Assembly (NCBI GenBank): GCA_964602985.1 | Contig: CAZRTJ010000048.1 | Span: 1 to 5,786 of the forward strand | Direction of reading: 5' to 3' | Source: CAYZJB01 sp964602985 | GTDB taxonomy: Bacteria > CLD3 > SB21 | DNA: 5,786 bases | Part shown: positions 1 to 4,449 of the stretch, piece by piece | How positions within the stretch are numbered: the stretch's first letter is position 1 | Layout: each line of letters starts with the position of its first letter | The notes under the pieces: generated by a model | Told to the model about the DNA's origin: nothing | Seen by the model: the letters and a program-made list of their open reading frames with translations, nothing else | The model's database searches: none | Position numbers and translations under genes: made by a program

Positions 1-10
1 TTTTTCTACC

Positions 11-1237
11 CTATTTTATGGGCGTTGGAATTTCCACAACATTTGAAGGTAACTCACTGTATGCGGTGTACTCCTTCTTCAATTGGGCTTTGTTTTCACT
101 CTTATGTCCATCCCACAACATGTACGGATCCTTTGCAAACGGCATGAATGAACCGTTCGCACCCTGAGCCGCAATGCTGTAAAAGTCCTGACTCGAGTAG
201 AGGTATTTGTCCTGAACATGACGTTCGAATTTTTTGGAGTCCTCGTCGTCTTCATCTGCGTGATAAAAAGCCTGGTGGATGTAGCCGTAGCCATCTTCGA
301 CGAAGGTTTCATTCAATCTCCATTTCCAGACTGAAAATCCCAGGCTTGCCCAAAAGTCACCGGGGAGGGGAATCAGAATCGTGAGGCCGGCCATGGATAC
401 TTTTCCGCCGTTACTCATCGACATGCTACTTATTCCAATTCCACCTATCGAATAATTGGCACCACCACCCCCGGAACTCAACCCAAAACCTGCTAAGCCA
501 CGTAATCCGGAAATGGATTGGCTGAACCGAACACCGTTCGTTCCAAAGCTCACGCTACTTGATGTTGCAGCCCATCCACCTTTTGATTGAGCTCCAATTC
601 CCATGTGAGCAGAAATACCCTGAGTCCCAGCACTCAATCCTATTGAACCGCCAGCAAAAGGAGTTATTTTTTGAGATGCACCGACATTTGCGGAAATACC
701 ATTTGTCCCAGCAGAAAGTCCGGCATCAACAAATGGAGTGAGCTGTTGTCCAAGAGTTGCATTCGCTCCGAATCCTCCATGATTGTCAAAATTCATCGAC
801 ATCCCGACCGGGCCCCATCCAAGGGCGATCTGGGCGCCCCATCCACGTTTGGTTTTTGCCCAGTAGTGCGTTTCGACCTTGTCTCCCTTGTAATCGTCCG
901 GATATCCCGCCACCGTACGATTGATCGCCCCTGGATTCAGCGACCATCCCAATCCGACCCACGTCGCTTCCTGATTTGTCGAGACGCCGGAATGATAACT
1001 CAGGGAAATGGGATAACCCGCTTCCGGTCCCGGCACTTCCATTAGAGGCAGGTTGTAGACGAAGTCCCCGGTCGAGAGATTGACCAGATCCGTCGTGTCG
1101 ACCGGCTCGAATTGCGTCGCTTCCGGCTGTGCCGGACCTTCGCCCAGCGCATACGCAGTCCCTGCAAAAAGCTGCACGAACAGGAAATTCGCCAAGGTGA
1201 TGGCAATTATTTTTCTCCACAGGGCAAAACGAGTCAT
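11..1237 (-). CDS. Secreted Rhs/YD-type N-terminal module with Gly/Ser-rich repeats
   Basis: The 408-residue product has a signal peptide with likely cleavage after Ala30 (AGTAYA, then LGEG). The following stretch matches the conserved beginning of very large Bacteroidota Rhs/YD-repeat secreted proteins: PEATQFEPVDTTDLVNLSTG (about 38-57), FVYNLPLMEVPGPEAGYPIS (about 59-78), LSYHSG (about 79-84) and WVGLGWSLNPGAINR (about 93-107), then GYPDDY. An insert of about 150 residues rich in Gly, Ser and Ala follows (about 134-285). It holds two tandem copies of a unit of about 25 residues: TPFVDAGLSAGTNGISANVG at about 167-186 and TPFAGGSIGLSAGTQGISAHMG at about 192-213. A third, looser copy is near 225-242. 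An acidic stretch (HADEDDEDSKK, 326-336) and a YSIAAQGANGSFMPF segment (about 353-367) lead to a TAG stop. Relatives usually continue for thousands of residues into YD repeats and an Rhs core. This one is either a genuine stand-alone module or is cut by a stop. AAGAGG at 1244-1249, 6 nt upstream, supports the start. Confidence 0.75.
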   Translation of the reverse strand: MTRFALWRKIIAITLANFLFVQLFAGTAYALGEGPAQPEATQFEPVDTTDLVNLSTGDFVYNLPLMEVPGPEAGYPISLSYHSGVSTNQEATWVGLGWSLNPGAINRTVAGYPDDYKGDKVETHYWAKTKRGWGAQIALGWGPVGMSMNFDNHGGFGANATLGQQLTPFVDAGLSAGTNGISANVGASQKITPFAGGSIGLSAGTQGISAHMGIGAQSKGGWAATSSSVSFGTNGVRFSQSISGLRGLAGFGLSSGGGGANYSIGGIGISSMSMSNGGKVSMAGLTILIPLPGDFWASLGFSVWKWRLNETFVEDGYGYIHQAFYHADEDDEDSKKFERHVQDKYLYSSQDFYSIAAQGANGSFMPFAKDPYMLWDGHKSENKAQLKKEYTAYSELPSNVVEIPTPIK

Positions 1238-1250
1238 GGAATTCCTCTTA

Positions 1251-1343
1251 GCTATCGGCCGTCAGCTATCAGCTATCGGCCATTCGTTATTTCTAAATTC
1301 TTGCACAGACCGCTTTCCGCCGTCCGCCTTCCGCTTTCCGCAG
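1251..1343. repeat. Heptamer/core intergenic repeat element, copy A (short form)
   Basis: Four contiguous TCNGCNN units (1255-1282) precede a 25-bp core (1286-1310). Four TCCGCNN units (1316-1343) follow. Positions 1261-1310 match 1961-2010 at 47 of 50 bases, exactly 700 bp apart. Two of the three differences fall on the last base of a heptamer. Unlike copy B, the right-hand inverted arms are nearly absent; only one reverse unit is visible, at about 1346-1352. A short stem (1334-1341 with 1348-1355, one imperfect pair) is possible. The element occupies most of the gap between the beta-barrel gene and the Rhs-like gene and contains no ORF. Confidence 0.8.
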
Positions 1344-1363
1344 ATTAGCGGAGAGTGTAAAAT

Positions 1364-1909
1364 TCAAAATTTCAATCCGAGACCGAGATTGACTCTCGAA
1401 TAATCGACAGACACGTTATAACCGAATGCTTCGAACGTACCGCTGTTTTGGGAAAAACCGACTTCAAGAATCGCATTTCTGAATTCCAACCCGCCGCCGA
1501 TGTTAAAATAAGCGCCTCCGGACAGCTCGCCCTCGCCCCCTGTATAGTCGTCATCCCCGAAGTACAGGCCGTAACCCGCACGAACACCCAGGTAAGGTTG
1601 AACGCTGGCCCCACTGCCGACATAAACCCTTGCGAGCAGATAGATCGGTACGAAATTAAACTTCCCCTCGAAACCCTTGACTTCACGTGGGATCTGAAAC
1701 TCGACGCCCGCACCCAGCCCGAGCGACTCGATCCGTTTGACCCCTTCGGCGGCTATCGTAAAACCGGCGTTTACATCGTCACTGCCGCTTTCGCCTTCAA
1801 AGGATGCTTTATGGCTTCCGGCAAGGTCGCCGCTCACACGGATAAATTTCTGCGCGAAAACCGTCTGGCTTCCCAGAGCAATTAGCAGCATTAGAAATAC
1901 ACGACTCAT
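1364..1909 (-). CDS. Small outer-membrane beta-barrel protein
   Basis: The 181-residue precursor has a classical signal peptide (MSRVFLMLLIALGSQTVFA) with probable cleavage after Ala19, before QKF. The mature part of about 160 residues alternates hydrophobic and polar residues in short Gly/aromatic-rich strands. Examples are GLGAGVEF, NFVPIYLLARVYVG, VQPYLGVRAGYGLYFG, GGAYFNIGGGLEFR, AILEVGFSQNSG and VNLGLGLKF. It ends in Phe, as the C-terminal beta-signal recognised by the BAM machinery requires. Length and pattern fit an eight-stranded barrel of the OmpW/OmpA-like 'outer membrane beta-barrel' group. A strand-loop containing GDDDYTGGEGE (about 118-128) is acidic and could bind cations, but that is speculative. 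AAGGA at 1918-1922, 8 nt upstream, supports the start. The gene is flanked on both sides by copies of the heptamer/core repeat. No transport substrate can be assigned. Confidence 0.82.
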   Translation of the reverse strand: MSRVFLMLLIALGSQTVFAQKFIRVSGDLAGSHKASFEGESGSDDVNAGFTIAAEGVKRIESLGLGAGVEFQIPREVKGFEGKFNFVPIYLLARVYVGSGASVQPYLGVRAGYGLYFGDDDYTGGEGELSGGAYFNIGGGLEFRNAILEVGFSQNSGTFEAFGYNVSVDYSRVNLGLGLKF

Positions 1910-1930
1910 TTTCGTTTTCCTTGATAGTTT

Positions 1931-1936
1931 ATTATA
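1931..1936 (-). promoter_or_regulatory. Possible -10 hexamer ahead of the beta-barrel gene
   Basis: TATAAT on the minus strand lies about 21 nt before the ATG at 1909, which would give a leader of roughly 15 nt containing AAGGA (1918-1922). No TTGACA-like -35 is seen at the expected spacing. The Bacteroidota -7 consensus (TAnnTTTG) is also absent, so this is tentative. Confidence 0.25.
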
Positions 1937-1954
1937 AGTTATGGCTTTTCGCCG

Positions 1955-2078
1955 TCCGCCGTCAGCTTTCAGCTGTCGGCCATTGGTTATTTCTAAATTC
2001 TTGCACAGACACCTTCGCTATCCGCCGTCCGCCTTCCGCAGATTTTGGCGGATAGCAGATAGCGGAGAGCTGACGGCG
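1955..2078. repeat. Heptamer/core intergenic repeat element, copy B (long form)
   Basis: Read on the plus strand, four contiguous 7-bp units of form TCNGCNN run from 1955 to 1982. A 25-bp core (1986-2010) identical to copy A follows, then three TCCGCNN units at 2021-2041. Four more units occur in opposite orientation at 2046-2073. The outer arms 1957-1967 and 2068-2078 are an exact 11-bp inverted repeat. Nested inside, 2017-2026 and 2047-2056 are an exact 10-bp inverted repeat with a 20-nt loop. The element fills nearly the whole gap between the anchored-protein gene and the beta-barrel gene. It encodes no ORF and resembles a REP- or MITE-like dispersed element. Confidence 0.8.
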
Positions 2079-2084
2079 TAGTTG

Positions 2085-2708
2085 TTATTCCAATTCATCC
2101 ACATCCCATTCCACGCGTTGCTTACCGATACCGAAGCCGAATTCTTTGAACTCCATCCGGACGAATTCAGACTCCTCGCTCAAAATCTCCGTGCCGTTGA
2201 ATTCTTTCGGAAAACACACGAGCATTTTCCGATGTTTGGTGTAGCCATAGGTGCGTTCGAAGTCGTAGACGCTGAGTTTTATGTCGGAGTTCGTTGCGGT
2301 TTCCAGATGTATATATTCGCCCATCCGGAACAAAAATTTCTGCAGTTGCGCAGAATAGTCGCTATAGTTGCCGATCCGCTCGTACTCGACGTCCCGGTTC
2401 GGGTCCTCGTGCGCCAGCGTGATCATGAAGTACAACCCGCTGTCGTACTGTGCGGCCGCCTCTTCCATGGCCTGTCGTCTCGAGTCCTCCGACGCCTGCT
2501 GTCCGAGCGCAACAAGGTGCCGGAGTTCGAAATACCGCAGCGGAAGGTAATTGACCCGGATGATGTACCCGTTTCGGCGGATTTCACGATACGTCTCTGA
2601 ATCCGACGACGTAAATTTTGACAGTTGTTCTTTTTCCGTATCCAGCGGAAATAGAAACCACGCCGCGATTGCGCCAATACCCAATATCAAGAGACTCAAA
2701 TGTTTCAT
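2085..2708 (-). CDS. Exported or membrane-anchored protein of unknown function
   Basis: This 207-residue product has a hydrophobic N-terminus (about 4-20, HLSLLILGIGAIAAWFLF). No lipobox or clear AxA cleavage site follows, so it is probably a signal anchor or an atypical signal peptide. The rest is soluble and charged. It includes IIRVNYLPLRYFELRHLVAL (about 49-68), an Ala/Glu-rich helix (about 78-88), SGLYFMITLAHEDPNRDVEYERI (about 90-112), and an aromatic, beta-rich C-terminal half with a single Cys near 165. The C-terminus is acidic (EWDVDELE). I recognise no named family or catalytic motif. The ATG at 2708 has no Shine-Dalgarno sequence within 15 nt. The nearest one, AAGGAGG at 2751-2757, is separated from it by the 34-bp palindrome. 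The four-helix gene ends 33 nt upstream, and the heptamer repeat element lies immediately downstream. Confidence 0.72.
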   Translation of the reverse strand: MKHLSLLILGIGAIAAWFLFPLDTEKEQLSKFTSSDSETYREIRRNGYIIRVNYLPLRYFELRHLVALGQQASEDSRRQAMEEAAAQYDSGLYFMITLAHEDPNRDVEYERIGNYSDYSAQLQKFLFRMGEYIHLETATNSDIKLSVYDFERTYGYTKHRKMLVCFPKEFNGTEILSEESEFVRMEFKEFGFGIGKQRVEWDVDELE

Positions 2709-2717
2709 AGTCGCACT

Positions 2718-2751
2718 GAATTCATAATTCTGAATTCAGAATTATGAATTC
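2718..2751. repeat. 34-bp perfect palindrome at the 3' end of the four-helix gene
   Basis: Two 17-bp arms, GAATTCATAATTCTGAA and its exact reverse complement, meet without a spacer. The palindrome overlaps the last codons and stop of the four-helix gene and ends 9 nt before the start of the next gene. Its first 22 bases match the upstream palindrome region at 3118-3139 with one difference (T versus G at position 8), forming a direct-repeat pair around the gene. In RNA it can fold as a long AU-rich hairpin without a following U-tract. Confidence 0.85.
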
Positions 2752-3104
2752 CTCCTTCCGTTTTTCGTCGTCAATATGATGCTTGCCAGAATTCTACCAA
2801 CCTCTTCACTGTCACGTAGAAGCGACCGGCTCATGTTCGTGTCGATCATCTCACTGTCGCGAAGCAACCGTATCCAGTAATGTGTTTCCTTGCACTCTTT
2901 GTTCGCCATTGAAAGCTTATGAACGAAATCCGCTCGCGATTCGGCCCCGATAGCTTCTTCAACGCTCGCACCAATTGCAGTTCCGGACCTCAACACCTGC
3001 CTCGACAGCACAAACTCTCTCTTCTTCACCAGACCCTGGTACAACGCAATCGCTCTAAGCGCGAGCCGGTACGTCTTGTCCTGAATGACATTGTCCTTCT
3101 TCAT
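2742..3104 (-). CDS. Four-helix bundle protein, 23S rRNA intervening-sequence (IVP/S23) family
   Basis: The product is 120 residues from the ATG, the usual family length. It carries the hallmark motifs: an N-terminal helix (YRLALRAIALYQGL, about 12-25), L-S-R-Q-V-L-R-S-G-T-A-I-G-A-S-V-E-E-A (about 33-51), then DFVHKLSMANKECKETHYWIRLL (about 59-81) and a final helix (EEVGRILASII). The family was first found encoded within intervening sequences of 23S rRNA genes. Its members form pentameric four-helix bundles related to the Avd accessory protein of diversity-generating retroelements (family knowledge). The biochemical role of free-standing copies is unknown. An upstream in-frame TTG (3149) would add 15 residues encoded by the palindromic repeat and is less likely. 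The last two codons and the TAA stop fall inside the downstream palindrome. The gene is bracketed by near-identical 22-bp repeats, which suggests it arrived as a cassette in the lipoprotein/anchored-protein gap (inference). Confidence 0.88.
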   Translation of the reverse strand: MKKDNVIQDKTYRLALRAIALYQGLVKKREFVLSRQVLRSGTAIGASVEEAIGAESRADFVHKLSMANKECKETHYWIRLLRDSEMIDTNMSRSLLRDSEEVGRILASIILTTKNGRRNS

Positions 3105-3108
3105 CCAA

Positions 3109-3113
3109 CCCCT
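3109..3113 (-). promoter_or_regulatory. Ribosome binding site that sets the start of the four-helix gene
   Basis: AGGGG lies 4 nt before the ATG at 3104. It favours that ATG over the in-frame TTG at 3149, whose first codons run through the repeated palindrome and have no purine-rich leader. Confidence 0.55.
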
Positions 3114-3117
3114 ACAA

Positions 3118-3137
3118 GAATTCAGAATTCTGAATTC
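3118..3137. repeat. 20-bp perfect palindrome upstream of the four-helix gene
   Basis: The sequence reads identically on both strands and contains three GAATTC hexamers spaced 7 bp apart. It lies between the lipoprotein stop and the ribosome binding site of the four-helix gene. Positions 3118-3139 match 2718-2739 at 21 of 22 bases in direct orientation, exactly 400 bp away, so the two sites bracket the small gene. As RNA it would form a weak, AT-rich hairpin with no U-tract, so it is a poor terminator. It is best read as a repeat or boundary associated with the four-helix gene. Confidence 0.8.
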
Positions 3138-3173
3138 AGGATTTTTCAATCCACCGCAATACTGATGTACAGT

Positions 3174-3872
3174 TTATCGGCTGGCATAACCGACCTGTTT
3201 GTGAAATGGTCCGTTTTTGAAAATTTCGTTCGCCAGACCATCGATGACGCTCACCCATGTTTGTCTGGTCATCGCAAATAAGACATTTGCACCGATCTCG
3301 GCCCTGCCGTAGCTGACCGCCTTTGTGGTTTCATTGTCCCAGAGTGTGTAGGAAACCTCATGTCTCAGTTGTTCGGACTTCCCGCCCGTGTGGGCCATGG
3401 TGCCATTGGGACCGGGAATCCAGAAGCCGGGCTCGCCTGGTTTTCGATACACGTCCAAGACGTTGAATATCAGGACAAATTTCTCGTCTATGTTCAGCTT
3501 CTGCCCCGCGTTAGGCATTCTTACAATCAAGCTTTTTTCGCCGATCGTCATCTCACTGCGGTCGATCTGAAACGAATCCGGCAATGCGTACCGGTTAAGT
3601 TTCTGGAAGGTTGAATGCTGTCGTACGGCGACATGAAAAACGGAGTCAAAGAACGCCTTGTACACGGTCACAGAATTCTCGCCCGTTCCAATGTCATCTT
3701 TGACGTCATCGAGATTTTGCAGGTTGATTTCCGATGTCCGAAGATCCACGATGGCCAATGTGCCGCCAGACAGGGTCTTGCCTTTGTAGTCGGGATCGAC
3801 GAACTGGAGCGAGGTTCCACATGACGCAACCAGCAAGACGAGCGCCGTGAAACGAAGGATCTCTTTTGTCAT
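3174..3872 (-). CDS. Predicted lipoprotein of unknown function
   Basis: The 232-residue product begins with a short charged n-region and a hydrophobic h-region, then a lipobox, V-A-S-C, with the lipidated Cys at position 18 (LVLLVASCGT). It is therefore very likely exported and lipid-anchored by Lgt/LspA processing. The mature part is mixed alpha/beta with no motif I recognise. Notable segments are GGTLAIVDLRTSEI (about 36-50), DEKFVLIFNVLDVYRKPGEPGFWIPGP (about 129-155) and a C-terminal SYGRAEIGANVLFAMTRQTW..VIDGLANEIF..GPF (about 187-223). The last segment resembles the closing helix of several small Bacteroidota lipoproteins, but I cannot name a family. The start is supported by GGGAGA at 3881-3886, 8 nt upstream and overlapping the stop of the OmpH-like gene. 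The 5-nt gap implies one operon. A role in the same envelope process is plausible but unproven. Confidence 0.8.
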   Translation of the reverse strand: MTKEILRFTALVLLVASCGTSLQFVDPDYKGKTLSGGTLAIVDLRTSEINLQNLDDVKDDIGTGENSVTVYKAFFDSVFHVAVRQHSTFQKLNRYALPDSFQIDRSEMTIGEKSLIVRMPNAGQKLNIDEKFVLIFNVLDVYRKPGEPGFWIPGPNGTMAHTGGKSEQLRHEVSYTLWDNETTKAVSYGRAEIGANVLFAMTRQTWVSVIDGLANEIFKNGPFHKQVGYASR

Positions 3873-3877
3873 TGCGC

Positions 3878-4444
3878 TTATCTCCCGTTGAGATGTGTGA
3901 GAACGGCGTCCGTTATATCCACGGCATTGTCGGCATAGACGATATTGCCTTCGATAGTCCCGAGCACCATGCTGTAGTTATTTTCGCGGGCGTAATCCGC
4001 CACGGCGTTGTTGATCTCACTCAGAACGGGCGCCAATAGTTCCTGTTGCCGTGCCGCGGCTTTTTGCTGAACGGCTTGAGAATAGCGGTTCAGGTCCTGT
4101 TCTTTTTTGCGCGCGTATGTGGCAACGTCTTTTTTCTTGGTGAGGCTCCAGAGTTCGCTTTGATTGGCAAACAGAAAATTCAGCGAATCCAGTTCCGCCT
4201 GCAGCGTGTGAATGTTATCCTCCCATTTCTTGCCTTCTTCTTCCAGGCGTTTGCCCGCTTCGATGGCGCCTTTGTATTGTTGAAGAAGCGAGGCGGAATT
4301 GACGTAGGCGACCTTTGACGAGCCGCCGGCAAGCCAGATCGTTCCGACCGCTGCAGAATAGATACTCAGGACGAGAATGAACGCCAAAATCAGGCGATTC
4401 CATGGGATCGAGGTCGTCCGGTTGATGGGTTTGATGGGTTTCAT
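3878..4444 (-). CDS. OmpH/Skp-family periplasmic chaperone-like protein
   Basis: This 188-residue protein has an N-terminal hydrophobic segment (about 17-39) with no clear signal-peptidase site, so it is probably a signal anchor facing the periplasm. After it comes the characteristic OmpH/Skp opening KVAYVNSASLLQQYKGA (about 44-60). A long charged, helical, coiled-coil-like region spans about 61-145. The family-typical C-terminal segment (NNYSMVLGTIEGNIVYADNAVDITDAVLTHL) covers about 155-185. Skp/OmpH proteins are trimeric 'jellyfish' holdases that carry unfolded outer-membrane proteins across the periplasm (family knowledge). The ATG lies 5 nt after the fibre gene's stop, with AAGGA at 4457-4461 inside that gene's last codons, so the two are probably translationally coupled. 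The lipoprotein gene follows after another 5 nt. A housekeeping skp usually sits beside bamA or lpx genes, which are absent here, so this may be a paralogue serving the neighbouring surface protein (inference). The first codons carry a tandem 9-bp repeat encoding KPIKPI. Confidence 0.85.
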   Translation of the reverse strand: MKPIKPINRTTSIPWNRLILAFILVLSIYSAAVGTIWLAGGSSKVAYVNSASLLQQYKGAIEAGKRLEEEGKKWEDNIHTLQAELDSLNFLFANQSELWSLTKKKDVATYARKKEQDLNRYSQAVQQKAAARQQELLAPVLSEINNAVADYARENNYSMVLGTIEGNIVYADNAVDITDAVLTHLNGR

Positions 4445-4449
4445 GATTT

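Noticed and set aside
786..1220. Second minus-strand open frame of 144 codons inside the Rhs-like gene
   Set aside because: It is Arg/Gly-rich out-of-frame sequence, while the overlapping frame has a signal peptide and a conserved family signature.
1334..1355. Intrinsic terminator after the beta-barrel gene (also considered for 2017-2056 and 2718-2751)
   Set aside because: Stems exist, but none is followed by a U-tract on the transcribed strand, and the palindromes are AU-rich. They are better explained as repeat-element structure.
1251..2078. CRISPR array
   Set aside because: There are only two long repeat copies separated by a whole gene; the short units are contiguous heptamers without spacers.
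2082..2600. Open frame of 172 codons on the plus strand
   Set aside because: It lies antisense to the anchored-protein gene, lacks a ribosome binding site and recognisable motifs, and its composition looks like a complementary-frame shadow.
2742..3104. Diversity-generating retroelement, because the four-helix family is related to Avd
   Set aside because: No reverse transcriptase, template/variable repeat pair or adenine-biased variable region is visible, and the motifs fit the IVP/S23 branch.
3105..3149. TTG at 3149 as the start of the four-helix gene
   Set aside because: The extra 15 residues are mostly encoded by the palindromic repeat and do not resemble the family's N-terminus. ATG at 3104 has AGGGG immediately upstream and gives the usual family length.
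4422..4444. Tandem 9-bp repeat at the start of the OmpH-like gene (KPIKPI) as a phase-variation site
   Set aside because: There are only two units, and 9-bp changes keep the frame, so there is no on/off switching potential.
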